This document shows, piece by piece, positions 52,668 through 62,642 of a stretch of 64,000 bases of DNA; position 1 is the stretch's first letter, and each line of letters begins with the position of its first letter. The translations under genes were made by a program, and so were the position numbers. The notes below the pieces were generated by a model that did not search any database, was not told the origin of the DNA, and saw only the letters and a program-made list of their open reading frames with translations. Source of the stretch: Yponomeuta sedellus. Its lineage: Eukaryota; Arthropoda; Insecta; Lepidoptera; Yponomeutidae. The stretch is from positions 24,393,615 through 24,457,614 of the forward strand of contig OW203723.1 in the NCBI GenBank assembly GCA_934045075.1. Reading direction: 5' to 3'.

Positions 52668-52816
52668 AGTTATATACTAAACGGGTCAAATCGCGATTAT
52701 TTATTAGGTAAAACGTAATTACCTTATTTCTCGACGTTTTGGCGTTACGTCGGGAAATAAGGTAATTACGTTTTACCTAATAAAGAATCGCGATTTTACC
52801 CGTTTAATATATAACT
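52668..52816. mobile_element. Hairpin MITE with about 70-bp arms
   Basis: The left arm AGTTATATACTAAACGGGTC...ATCGCGATT...TTAGGTAAAACGTAATTACC-TTATTTCTCGACG is inverted in the right arm, CGTCGGGAAATAA-GGTAATTACGTTTTACCTAA...AATCGCGATT...ACCCGTTTAATATATAACT. Only a few mismatches are visible; the centre is TTTTGGCGTTA. Confidence 0.85.
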
Positions 52817-52859
52817 ACTATACTATATTACTACTATACGAGTATACATAACTTATACA

Positions 52860-52930
52860 ATAAAGTACTTGCCGGAATTCGAACCCACGACCTCCCGATT
52901 GAGAAGCCGGAGTTCTAGCGCTTCGCTTAG
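52860..52930 (-). mobile_element. tRNA-headed SINE head (family B-like)
   Basis: Minus strand: AAGCGAAGCGCTAGAACTCC and GGAGGTCGTGGGTTCGAATTCC (A-box and B-box regions), with no body beyond. Confidence 0.5.
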
Positions 52931-53139
52931 TAATGATATACAATTGGTGATCTCATCGCCTAGAGCGAGCTTAGAGCGTTACTCTAAAACATCTGTAAAC
53001 CAAAAATTTACCATCTATTTAGAATTTTGTGGGTGTTGAAATATAAACTGAACGCTCTCTAATTCGGTGGCAAGTATTGAAGTTGCCAAATAAATCACTA
53101 AATACTAAAGTAATTCTGGTTTATTTCCTCATAATCCAC

Positions 53140-53660
53140 CAGTCGGTAGAACTCTTGCCTCACGTTCAAGAGGGCGTGGGTTCGAATCCCGGCATGCACC
53201 AATGACTTTCTTTTCTAAGTGACGTTGAATTTGTAGCGGCGATACAACACGCTAACTGTGAAGGAAAATAACGTGAGAAAACCTAGATGACCAAAGTATT
53301 CACAAACATCTCTTCAGGCTATAGGTATTAGTCCACTGCTGGCCATAGCCTTCCCCTAATGAGCGCCATAGCTCAAGGTTGTGCTATCATTGGGGGCTAG
53401 TGCCCAAAATCCCCACGCTGGGCATGCGGGTTGGGGATCGCAGTTTGGTGGAATTGTACTGCAGGGGGCGCTGCTGGCGACCTCTCGGTTTGTGTCCCGA
53501 GGTTGGTGCTATTCTCTAGGCCGACACCACACAGCATATTCACAAACATCAGCGCTAGTACAATTGACAATCCAATCGACAGTTGTAATTAACAATCCGC
53601 TGGGTGTACATGTGGAGGGTGTCTTTGAGAGAAGGCCTGTGCCCTGCAATGGGACGCCTA
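53140..53660 (+). mobile_element. Family B SINE interrupted by family C
   Basis: The head CCAGTCGGTAGAACTCTTGCC with B box GTGGGTTCGAATCCCGG is followed by GCATGCACCAATGACTTTC and GCTAACTGTGAAGGAAAATA. After the insert it continues AGCGCTAGTACAATTG, CAATCCGCTGGGTG and GAGAGAAGGCCTGTGCCC. The insert lies between two copies of TATTCACAAACATC (53297-53310 and 53537-53550). Confidence 0.8.
53311..53536 (-). mobile_element. Family C element, long copy
   Basis: Reads TCTTCAGGCTATAGGTATTAG, TCCACTGCTGGCCATAGCC, CCCACGCTGGGCATGCGG, CTGCAGGGGGCGCTGCTGG, GGTTGGTGCTATTCTCTAGG and CCGACACCACACAGCA. This is the furthest 5' extent of the family seen here. It has a 14-bp perfect duplication. The 112-codon open frame across it is spurious. 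Confidence 0.85.
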
Positions 53661-54248
53661 AAGCAAGAATTATTAGCTTTCCAGTCGAAGCGATAATATC
53701 GTCACACACATCCATTTAAGTCAAAAAGGATGCATACCCACTCTAAGGTAGAGTTATTATAAAGTCCAAATATTCTTACGAGAAGCTGTCATACCACACA
53801 TGATCGATGGTCGTCAGCTACCGCGAAACAGGTGCCAACGTTCTCTTTACTGGCGAAAGGGCCTTTCGACCCACGTCTGACCGCAACCTTACGTCACAAG
53901 TCTAAACAGGCTTCATCAATGGGCCCACATAAGTTTGGAAAGCTCTATGGTGACCCTTGCACCTTCTATTACCTGATTGAACGCAGAATAGACCAGAAAA
54001 ACCACGGCATATCATGGTAACTTTTGCCTTTCCTATGATCGTTTGTAGAAAGTGAATGGTTGTTGTTATAGGACATGAATACTTACTTGGAATGCGTTAA
54101 TTGTAGAAACGGTGCACTTAAATGATGTCGGTACAAATTGAATACCTAGTTACATCTTTATCAAAGCGGAAGAAGAAAATGTGGGCGAGAAGATCAGTAT
54201 TTCAGAAAATTGTATCCAAGTATGGCAAATTCAATAAAATCAAAAAGA
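53661..54248. other. No recognised gene
   Basis: A short plus-strand frame at 53832-54020 lacks support. No repeat copy recognised. Confidence 0.3.
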
Positions 54249-54251
54249 TTT

Positions 54252-54480
54252 ACACGAAGTAGCACATAAACTGGGACTTAATGAACGTTACAAGTTAACT
54301 AGGTGTCCATTACAAGGTCTAGATCATTTTGGAGAAAAAAATGGACAAAAACTCCAAAGTTAGTCTTTTCAAGTTATTAACAGAGTTTCATGAAAATAGA
54401 ACTCGTGCATTGCACTGGCTTAATTCCAGACATCATTGTCATCTAACGTTCCTTTAAAATAATCCTTTGTTCAGAATGTA
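54252..54480 (-). mobile_element. CR1/jockey-like LINE 3' UTR
   Basis: GAAGTAGCACATAAACTGGG, TTAATGAACGTTACAAG, CTAGGTGTCCATTACAAGG, TCATTTTGGAGAAAAAAATGG and ACTCCAAAGTTAGTCTTTTC match 8090-8290. The coding tail is reduced to the GGCTTAATTCCAGACATCATTG region. Confidence 0.65.
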
Positions 54481-55595
54481 CGACCAAAGCCACTGTTAAT
54501 GAAGGAGTCTTTAGAAATATGTGAGAAAATATAACAAAGACCTCGTTTTAAAAATTCATCTAAAATCCACTAACAGATAGAGATGTTTGTCTAGGTTGTA
54601 GGAAAGCACTTAGCTTGATGTGATTAAAAAGTCTCAGTTAAAATAGTGCTGTAAAAGCGAGGTTGCCATTTGCAGGAAATCTCAAAGCGTACGTGCGAAA
54701 ATGTGTATAAATTTAAAACAAAAATGCAAATCGAGAGCTATTCCTGCTGAGGTGACTGCGAATTCCCATTTATTTCCGAACGATCGTTCCGTTTTATCTT
54801 TTTTTTCTTCCAGCCGCCAGCTAGCCAGAGGTGTTCAAAGGAACACTGGCCGCTTGCAACAATATGGCTGTTAACTTTTTTCTTCCTTTATTATTTTCTT
54901 TTTTGCTCCCAGTTTATTTCGCGGTCCCACGGTCCAGTGGACAAAGTACACGTTTACAACACGGCGTTTTTCATGCGTCTTTCCTCGTTCAACCTAACCT
55001 TACTTAGCACAGACACTCGCAATTATGACGGTTTATCTACGGTTTTTAAGTAATGTAGTAGGAGTGTCATAAAAACTTGAATATTCAACCAGAACTTTAA
55101 CCTGCATTAGTGGAGTAGTAACGTGTCGGAGATTGAGCGCCTTTTACTGCCAATAACTTCGCAAAAGGCATTGGCATAATAGATACCGTCTTAAACGGAA
55201 CCTTATGACATTGAAATAGAGTCCAAAACCAACGTAAAATGTATACTAGCTCTGTCCGTTAAGGGGTTTAAATCGAGATCACTGATTTTACGCCTTTTTT
55301 TCCAGGAGCTTTTTGTCGAAGAAATGCTATAGGTACTATCAATTTGTCCAGTTACTTTTATTGTAAGCGATACTAATATTCTCAAAGCATTGAAGACGAT
55401 TTGACTGGAATTCTAGGCACAAACAGATCGAAATTTCATTTGGACTAACATATTTATACCCGATTGATAGACATAGCTCTTATTGCAGTTAGCATAGAAC
55501 TGAATTTAAATTAAATGAAGAAGACTACTTGATTGAAGGACGACCCAGGCAGACATCGATCAAATAGGGGATGTATTAGAAACGGGGAAGATAAA
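54481..55595. other. No recognised gene
   Basis: 1.1 kb of AT-rich DNA without repeat copies or supported exons. Confidence 0.35.
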
Positions 55596-55596
55596 A

Positions 55597-55684
55597 AGTA
55601 CCCGGAACCGGCGTGCGTGCATGCAACGACTTAGGAGCATTGATGAAGCGAAGGTGATCTGTCAGGATCGTGGCAGTCCCTGGT
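55597..55684 (+). mobile_element. Family D element cut by the gap
   Basis: ACCCGGAACCGGCGTGCGTGC, ATGCAACGACTTAGGAGC, GATGAAGCGAAGGTGATCTG and TCAGGATCGTGG run to CAGTCCCTGGT, where the N run begins. About 60 bp of the element should follow inside the gap. Confidence 0.7.
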
Positions 55685-55884
55685 NNNNNNNNNNNNNNNN
55701 NNNNNNNNNNNNNNNNNNNNNNNNNNNNNNNNNNNNNNNNNNNNNNNNNNNNNNNNNNNNNNNNNNNNNNNNNNNNNNNNNNNNNNNNNNNNNNNNNNNN
55801 NNNNNNNNNNNNNNNNNNNNNNNNNNNNNNNNNNNNNNNNNNNNNNNNNNNNNNNNNNNNNNNNNNNNNNNNNNNNNNNNNNNN
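55685..55884. other. Assembly gap, 200 N
   Basis: Exactly 200 unknown bases, probably a placeholder length. The open frames reported across it are meaningless. The left edge lies in a family D repeat, a plausible cause of the break. Confidence 0.98.
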
Positions 55885-56164
55885 TCAAATATACAGAGGA
55901 AACTAAAATAATGTTTATGTATTCGTAAATAAAATGTTCAAAGTTTCTTTATTTAGTTATTAGTTTGTAATGATCCGTATATTTTAAAGGAAGCAAAACG
56001 TTCACGCTTCTTGTTTATTTATTCGCTTGAGTACAGAACGGAACGTAACAAATGTCGATAAAATAATTCTCTCTACTAATATCTGTACATAGTCGGTGTG
56101 GTTTAATTTGAACATTAATCGCTGTTTTGAAACGAGATGTGAAAAAATGAGAACAAGGAACTTC

Positions 56165-57150
56165 ACCATAGTGGAAAGAATCCTCCTTGTGGAACATAAA
56201 AAGTCAACTTCACTGGAGTGGAGAGGGTCCCTCCTCGTAGAAGACAAAAACTCAACTTCATCGCGGGTGGAAAGGAACCTGCTCATAGAACATAAAACTT
56301 CAACTTCACCGCAGTGCAGAGGAACCTACTCGTTGGACATAAAACTTCAACTTCACCGCAGCGGAGAGGAACTGCTTGTTGAACATAAAACTTCAACTTC
56401 GTTGCAGTAGAGAGGAACCTGCTCATTGAACATAAAACTTCAACTTCACCGCAGTGCAGAGGAACCTGCTTGTTGGACATACAACTTCAACTTCACCGCA
56501 GCGGAGAGAAACCTGCTTGTTGAACATAAAACTTCAACTTCGTTGCAGTAGAGAGGAACCTGCTCATTGAACATAAAACTTCAACCTCATCGCAGTGGAG
56601 AGGAACCTGCTCGTTGAACACAAAACTTCAACTTCACCGCAGTGCAGAGGAACCTACTCGTTGGACATAAAACTTCAACTTCACCGCAGCGGAGAGGAAC
56701 CTGCTTGTTGAACATAAAACTTCAACTTCGTTGCAGTAGAGAGGAACCTGCTCATTGAACATAAAACTTCAACTTCACCGCAGTGCAGAGGAACCTGCTT
56801 GTTGGACATAAAACTTCAACTTCACCGCAGCGGAGAGGAACCTGCTTGTTGAACATAAAACTTCAACTTCGTTGCAGTAGAGAGGAACCTGCTCATTGAA
56901 CATAAAACTTCAACTTCACCGCAGTGCAGAGGAACCTGCTTGTTGGACATAAAACTTCAACTTCACCGCAGCGGAGAGGAACCTGCTTGTTGAACATAAA
57001 ACTTCAACTTCGTTGCAGTAGAGAGGAACCTGCTCATTGAACATAAAACTTCAACCTCATCGCAGTGGAGAGGAACCTGCTCGTTGAACACAAAACTTCA
57101 ACTTCACCACAATGGAGAGGATCCTCCTCGAGGAAGACAAAAAGTCAACT
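56165..57150. repeat. 47-bp minisatellite with higher-order repeat
   Basis: About 21 tandem units of about 47 bp, each with GAGGAACCTGCT, TTGAACATAAAACTTCAAC and TTCACCGCAG. Three unit types alternate: A (CTCATTGAAC...CACCGCAGTGCA), B (TTGTTGGAC...CACCGCAGCGGA) and C (TTGTTGAAC...CGTTGCAGTAGA). They form a trimer of about 141 bp repeated five times, with a D-E pair (ACCTCATCGCAGTGGA; CTCGTTGAACACAAAAC) closing each larger block. The outermost units are the most diverged. 47 is not a multiple of three, so it cannot be a protein repeat; the open frames here are accidental. Confidence 0.95.
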
Positions 57151-57256
57151 TCAACACAGCGGATTTATAGAATATGTGTCAATTATGTTACAAAGTTATG
57201 AGCAATAAAAAAGCTGAGATTGTTTTACTGATTATTTTATTTATTCCTCTTTGTGA

Positions 57257-57345
57257 CTGTCTTGTTGGCCTAGCCGCTAAGGTGCTTGGTTACCAAGACC
57301 GAGCTTGTGAGTTCGATTCCCACTGTGGGCCTATATATTTGTACA
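57257..57345 (+). mobile_element. tRNA-like SINE head
   Basis: TTGGCCTAGCCGCTAAGGTGC (A box) and GAGTTCGATTCCCACTG (B box) are spaced as in a tRNA with a GGTTACCAAGACC anticodon-arm region. GGGCCTATATATTTGTACAAG and a worn body follow. Acceptor pairing is poor, so a functional tRNA is unlikely. Confidence 0.5.
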
Positions 57346-57445
57346 AGTGACCACAGTCTCGGTGACTTTCATGTTTGTGACGTTCTTGCCTGGTTATCAA
57401 AGTACATGATGTCCTAGTTTGGGACAGGTTAAAGTGATTGTGTTC

Positions 57446-57692
57446 GTTATCAACCCTTGTATGTCCCCATAGCTGGGGCACGGGTCTCTTCCTGCATCGC
57501 AAGAGGTTAAGCCATACTCTTACCACGGGGGCCAAGTCCGGGTTGGTGGAGGATTGTAAGACAGTAGCGGGTCTTACAGTCAGAAGTTATCAAGCCGCCC
57601 ATAAGGCCTTTGACATGGCTTAACGACTGCCATTATATGACAGCCGGCACCAACGGCTTAACGTACCTTGCGAAGCACGGAAGCGCTCGCGA
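57446..57692 (-). mobile_element. Family A SINE
   Basis: Minus strand from GAGCGCTTCCGTGCTTCGC through AATGGCAGTCGTTAAGCC and GCGGCTTGATAACTTCTGAC to GGGACATACAAGGGTTGAT and AACG. The 5' third is missing. Confidence 0.8.
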
Positions 57693-57699
57693 AGTGATT

Positions 57700-58138
57700 T
57701 TGTTGCGTGAAATTTATTCAATGAAACCACCCCAATATTAATGTTATTGTTTTTGCACTTAAACACTTATTAGAATCCATGTAGTAGGGGTCTTCAGCGT
57801 CCCTTAAATGCCTAAGGGGCTGCTGCTATCATTAACTATTTCCATCATAGTAATCAAGGTTTTCGAATATATGAATTTTGCAATAGACATTCCAAATTGA
57901 CAATTATAATACTGGCCGATCGACTCTCAAGCGTGGTTCCGACCACACTTGAGTAAATACATATTTGATCTTTACTTAAGTAGAGATTGCTACCCAAGTA
58001 ACGTTCTCGAATTAGCTATTACTCAGTTGAGTCGCGCTTGATGAATCTCGACTCAAGTAACGTTCTAAAATTAAATCCATACTCAAAACTAGTCTTAAGT
58101 AGAGATTGGCGCTTGAGTACGCTTCTGTAATACTGGCC
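57700..58138. other. AT-rich stretch with ACTCAAG words
   Basis: Words ACTTGAGTAAAT, TACTTAAGTAGAG, TACTCAGTTGAG, ACTCAAGTAACGTTC and CTTGAGTACGC recur between 57940 and 58130 in both orientations. This suggests a diverged fold-back around 57910-58135, starting and ending with AATACTGGCC. No gene. Confidence 0.45.
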
Positions 58139-58272
58139 TTAGTCCGGATCTACTTACGGGTGTTGTTATATCGGAAGAGTCGACCAGATTAAGATGATTA
58201 AGCTCTGCGAATCGGAGCGAAACCTGGTCGGACTCTTCCGATATAAAACACCCGTAAGTAGATCCGGACTAA
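58139..58272. mobile_element. Hairpin MITE with 49-bp arms
   Basis: 58139-58187 (TTAGTCCGGATCTACTTACG...TATATCGGAAGAGTCGACCAG) is the inverse of 58224-58272, with very few mismatches. The 36-bp centre reads ATTAAGATGATTAAGC and onward. The adjacent AATACTGGCC on its left may relate it to the preceding fold-back. Confidence 0.85.
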
Positions 58273-58312
58273 GAGTCTACAATGTGTTGTGCTTACGAAA
58301 GTTTTAGTTATA

Positions 58313-58557
58313 ATAATAATAATAATATTCATGGACATATTACACAGATCTCGTTAGCCCTATACTAAGTACAACTAAATGACTTGTGTTATAGGTGCTA
58401 ACTCGACGATATATTTAATACAATAAATACATAGATAACATCAAAGACCCAAGAAAAACTAGAAAAGTTCGTTTCCTAGTTTGACCCGGCCGGGGATCGA
58501 ACCCGAGACCTTCGGTGGCACAGTCAGCGTGCCAAACCGCTGCGCCACCGAGGCCGT
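58313..58557 (-). mobile_element. Family L tRNA-headed SINE
   Basis: Minus strand: head GGCCTCGGTGGCGCAGCGG, B box GGTCTCGGGTTCGATCCCC, GGCCGGGTCAAACTAGGAAA, TTTTTCTTGGGTCTTTGATG, GTTAGCACCTATAACACAAG and CATGAATATTATTATTATTA tail. It is the best preserved copy of this family, with both promoter boxes. Confidence 0.85.
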
Positions 58558-58724
58558 TCAAAAATGAGAAATCTTCTTTCGAATAATTCGCAAACAATCA
58601 GTACCGCCTCTCCGTCAAACAAACAGGACAATGACACGCTGGCCCAAGGGCGTGCACTCACCGGTCTAGCTGGATACTAATGGTTCTCAAAGAATAAAGT
58701 TTGTGTCAAAAATTTAAAAAGTTT

Positions 58725-59070
58725 TTTCTTAGTCAGCCATATTGTGTCCCACTGCTGGGCTAAAGCCTCCCCTCTATGAGCGTTGAATCCTCCCTGTCTT
58801 GAGCAGTCATCTCCCACGCGGGCAATATAGTATCGACGCGGGGCGGTACCCCGATGCGAAACCATGCGACTCCGGTCAAGATCGGAGGTCCTTAAAAGTT
58901 ATGGGGGTTGGAAAAACACAAAATCCCTAAAACATTGGTACGGAGACGAAAAAACTTAAAATCGTCGCAGATCTCAGAGGACTCCCCGAGAGCGGTGTCC
59001 TATCGACGCGGGAGTGCTCCTGGATGCCGGCTGTGCAAATTTCCAACGAGATGACGTGGTCGGATACAAA
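58725..59070 (-). repeat. Repeat-derived segment (SINE/LINE-like)
   Basis: TCCCACTGCTGGGCTAAAGCC, CCCCTCTATGAGCG, CTCCCACGCGGGCAATATAG and ATCGACGCGGGGCGGTACC form a lepidopteran-type LINE/SINE 3' end on the minus strand. CTATCGACGCGGGAGTGCTCC repeats part of it at about 59002. Confidence 0.45.
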
Positions 59071-59329
59071 GTTATGGGCACACCAAATTTTACTTTTTAG
59101 TAGGGAGTAATGTATGAAAAAACTGAATATTCCCAAAATGGACGCAGCTCGACGAGAAGGGCCGAGCCGCGATGCCCTACAGCGCAATTTCTATGCAGAT
59201 CGAAGCTACGGTTTGGAAATTATGGGGGAAATGAAATTTGAAAAACTGAAATAGGTACTGAAAAACTGAAATTAAGTTTTTTGTACAGTGTATCGTTAGA
59301 CTCATCTGTAAATTGAGGGCGCTAGCGTG

Positions 59330-59690
59330 CTGTAGGTGTTGAGGGTTCACGACTCGGTCGGCAGATGGGCACTCAGTCACTCAGTCTACACAACAAACAA
59401 GGAAAACTGCTGTTGTTTACTATGTGCCACAGATTACAGATTGTACCGCCGCCTCCGCTATGGCTGACCGCGTCTGCGATATCAGTCGCGTAAAACCCAT
59501 TCAGTGGCAATTTTCGCCCATTTGTCTGGATACATACGAATGACGTGACCTGCCCAGTTCCACTTAAGCTTTGCGGTCACAGCTCCAACAACAGCGATTT
59601 TGGTTCTGGAGCGGAGCGTGGTATTAGGGATTCGGTCAATCCGAAACACCAAGAAAAGTGCCTTCAAGGTAGTTCGGGGTGCTTACTAGC
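59330..59690 (-). pseudogene. RTE LINE reverse-transcriptase C-terminal region
   Basis: The minus strand (59667 to 59482) reads FRIDRIPNTTLRSRTKIAVV, GAVTAKLKWNWAGHVIRMYP and DKWAKIATEWVLRD then stop. It matches the RTE order R-I-R-N-x-x-L-R-x-R-T-K, KLKWxWAGHxxR and WxxxxxEWxPR. The catalytic YxDD part is absent. Further minus-strand words downstream (59330-59480: CGGAGGCGGCGG, TGCCCATCTGCCGACCGAG) probably continue the element. Dead fragment. Confidence 0.75.
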
Positions 59691-59694
59691 GCTA

Positions 59695-60405
59695 CCAATG
59701 GAATTATAAATCAAAATCCTAACTTGTACTATAATACGTTTTCATCTAAAAGTGAACATGAGAAATCTTAACAGCAGTGACAACTAAATTCAGAACCTAC
59801 AGTCTAGGACGGAAGATTTTAGCAGAAATCGATTTAAGTTCTAGGATATTAATACTTGAATCTAGGCTATATGTTCTGAAAATTGTTATCACAGATATTA
59901 CGATTTTTGATGTTTACTTTTTGAAAGAAACGTATTATAGAAAAAGTTATGATTTATATTCCTTTGGTGGCGCTAATTAGCGCCCTTAAGCGCCTTAAAA
60001 AAACTAAATTGCGTAGTCGACAGAGCCGTTGTTAAGGTTCGTGCATTTTGGTATAATTAGTTCATAGTGAATAATTTATTCATTTATTCGTTTGTCCGTT
60101 CCTTCGTTATTTTGTTCTTCGTTCGTTCGGTAATGCATTCATTCATTTAATAGATACAGCTAACAGATGTTAGGTTATAGTACATTACACAACTAAGGTG
60201 GTAATACAAAGAAAGGCCGAGATCGCAGAAGTTTGCGGCCGAGCTGCAAGCGAGGGACGTAAATATGCGATCGAGAGCTTTATTTATTACCTCCCGTGTT
60301 GTGTACATCTTTTTATGTCTACACTTGGCCAGAAAGCGCCACTTTATTACACTTTATTGCCAGGTGTGGCATAAAACAATATTACAGAGTAGAACCTTTG
60401 ATTTC
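59695..60405. other. No recognised gene
   Basis: AT-rich. The words TTCATTTATTCGTTTG...CTTCGTTCGTTCGG at 60075-60130 form a simple-sequence-like tract. The plus-strand frames at 60265-60499 run into the family F copy. Confidence 0.35.
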
Positions 60406-60575
60406 ATTGCGCATTTTCTCATACAAGCATTGGCGTTGGTGGTTGTGTGTTGGTGTCTTGCTTCTGCTTGAAAAAGTGGGAGGGAGGGCGGTGCATTAAC
60501 TAACCGCATGGTGCTTCTGAGATTTTTGGCTCAATTTAGCAAAGTCATTTTTCACAGTTTAATACTTATGATCTA
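60406..60575 (+). mobile_element. Family F (Helitron-like) element
   Basis: GCGCATTTTCTCATACAAGC, ATTGGCGTTGGTGG, GTGTCTTGCTTCTGCTTG, AAAAAGTGGGAGGGAGGGCG, GTGCATTAACTAACCGCATGG and AATTTAGCAAAGTCATTTTTC. It lacks the CCGCTAG end present at 33172. Confidence 0.6.
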
Positions 60576-60809
60576 GCCTACCACCTAATAACAGACGTGC
60601 AACAACAGCTTAGGCACATAGGTGAAAGATTTAAAACCTTTCGTTCGATTCTAGTGTTTCAGGTTGGTACCCTGTACTTTCTAGCAGAGAAATTGACTTC
60701 TGCCCCGCCGGTCAGGTATTATTTGCATACATCGATTGTTTTGTTTAAGCGGCAAGTTGTTTGTGCAAGTAATAGACGAGCTATTATTCTTGGGACAGCA
60801 TTCGATTCA

Positions 60810-60867
60810 ATTAGGTTCCACACTTTAACACCCATGTAATGATGGGTGTTAAAGTATGGAACCTAAT
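60810..60867. repeat. Near-perfect 26-bp hairpin
   Basis: 60810-60835 (ATTAGGTTCCACACTTTAAC followed by ACCCAT) is the inverse of 60842-60867 with a single mismatch, separated by six bases. It could be a small MITE or a local inverted duplication. A transcript across it would fold strongly. Confidence 0.85.
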
Positions 60868-60869
60868 TA

Positions 60870-61530
60870 ACATAGGTGCATAAACTCCTACACCGATTTC
60901 CTGTTTTATTTACACAATTTAAGGTAAACCTATAATAAGAACTTATAAATTTTAAACTTAATGTTTTTTAAAACGTGCCTGTTGCATAACTAAATAAATG
61001 AAATAAATAATCTCACACCGCGGCGCGTATCCAGGAAGGGTTTATCACCTATTGCTATCGCTACATCATTGTTAAATGATCTTTAAAATGAATATTTGAC
61101 CAAAATTCATTCGATCGACCTACAGTTTCAATTTTTTTTTATTAACCAAATCAATTCTGGGGTCACGTGGTCCGCAAATTAATGAGTTTAATTGTAATAT
61201 AACAAATTGGACGCCTAAAATCGGCTTTCGATTTGTTCCAATTCTTCTGCTGATTTAATTGGACTGGTGGAGTAAAAAGCGAGGAGCACATACCAGCAAG
61301 CGCAGCGAAGGACGCCCGCTCACCACTTGGGCCCTATTTCAATTCATGGTTTATGATACTCGATACATTGCATAGCCGCTTAACCTACAGACTAACAAGT
61401 AGGAAGACGGCTACGCAAAGTATATCGAATTATCATAATATACTATGTTTGTAGTTTTATCCTGGCCGGTCTGAGGCTCTACTTTCGACTTGGGTTCCAA
61501 CTTGCGCTATGATTAGCATTATTCTTAACT
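60870..61530. other. No recognised gene
   Basis: AT-rich. CGCACGGCGCGTATCC-like words near 61018 are isolated. Nothing supported. Confidence 0.3.
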
Positions 61531-61680
61531 GGCTGTGCCCCGCTGTTAACACGCGGTTTATCGATTTTCCTGCAGTAAAACGTAGACTATGTGTTAATCC
61601 AGGGTGTCAGCTAACTCCATACCAAATTTCATTAAAATCGCTGCAGACGCCACTCACAAACTTTCGCCTTTATAACATTA
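61531..61680 (+). mobile_element. Family I repeat
   Basis: GGCTGTGCCCCGCTGTTAAC, ACGCGGTTTATCGATTTTCC, CAGGGTGTCAGCTAACTCC and ATTTCATTAAAATCGCTGC, ending ACAAACTTTCGCCTTTATAA. Its order is the inverse of the 37503-38106 copy, without insertions but internally shorter. Confidence 0.65.
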
Positions 61681-61689
61681 GCGTGATGT

Positions 61690-61965
61690 AATTTTTATGT
61701 TTGTTCTGTACTATGAGAATTGGTCAAGATAAAGTAAAATATTCTTACAGCCCCCGCCAGTATTAGTGTCGTTGCACTATGCAAACGCACTGAATGGACC
61801 GGAACGGACGCATCCGAACGGAAAAGAAGTAAATTCATGAATATTCGCCGTGTTTCTATCTAGCTACTGCGATTATGATTTAAATTGAGTGCTGTAATAA
61901 GCAGCAGAGTTCACTGAAGGTTGTTTAGGTGATGCCTGCATTAGATGATGTTGCAGATTTATGGT
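61690..61965. other. No recognised gene
   Basis: No exon or clear repeat recognised. A CGGAACGGACGCATCCGAACGG stretch near 61798-61820 is locally self-similar. Confidence 0.3.
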
Positions 61966-61967
61966 CT

Positions 61968-62107
61968 TTTTTTATAAAACACGATTCCTTGAAATATTTC
62001 TCAGAGGCAGTTTATCTAATCTTTGGTAAGGAGAAGGACGTATCCATAGGTTCATTACACCTGTCTCTGAGGAATGTTTTAGAGGAATCGTATTTTTATA
62101 AATTATA
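61968..62107. mobile_element. Family E MITE, complete hairpin
   Basis: The left arm TTTTTTTATAAAACACGATTCC...TTTCTCAGAGGCAG is inverted at the right, CTGTCTCTGAGGAATG...GAGGAATCGTATTTTTATAAA. Partial arms occur at 33827, 48674 and 63238. The 68-codon frame across it is spurious. Confidence 0.75.
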
Positions 62108-62109
62108 CC

Positions 62110-62640
62110 GAAAACGTGTAGGTATTGAATATTAGTCAGTTGAAACAACACGGTTGAAAATAAATAGCGGTTTATTGCTGTTGTTGATCGTTGGTAGCCT
62201 AATGATTTTTTTACACATTGTTTGTAATATGCACAATTGGCATCCTTGTCACCAAAGTTACTCTAGATCATAGTTATTTAGTGAAAAATATTTATGGGTT
62301 CAGGTTTACCTACCTAATATTGTCCGTAGTAATTTTTTGTATAAACTTTATCCATTTTACTGTTTTGGTTCCAAATGAATAAAATAAAATAGGAAAAATC
62401 AAAATATGACTTCTTCGGCTTCTCAATTTGCATAAAAATGGGAGAGAAATTCTTTGCAATAATTTACTAACTTAGCAGGTCTGAAACAAAAATTAATGTG
62501 GGTACCAGACACTAATGTACCAAAACGTAAATATTAAAAAAGAAAATATTAAACAACGTCTGAAAGAAATTTTGTGTGAAAATTTACTAACTCATTAAAT
62601 ACCTAAGAATTGCATTTCACAATTAGGTACCTACCTATAT
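62110..62640. other. No recognised gene
   Basis: AT-rich with a TACCTACCTATATACCTAC run at 62627-62646. Nothing else supported. Confidence 0.3.
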
Positions 62641-62642
62641 AC

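Noticed and set aside
55621..55911. Open frames across the N run on both strands
   Set aside because: They consist of unknown residues and reflect the assembly gap only.
56096..56410. 104-codon frame with repeated VEHKTSTS-like words as a repeat protein
   Set aside because: The 47-bp unit is not a multiple of three, so the frame shifts with each unit and closes quickly; it is a noncoding minisatellite.
56165..57150. CRISPR-like array of repeats and spacers
   Set aside because: The whole unit is repeated without unique spacers, and the DNA is insect nuclear.
61929..62135. 68-codon plus-strand frame
   Set aside because: It crosses a complete hairpin MITE from arm to arm.
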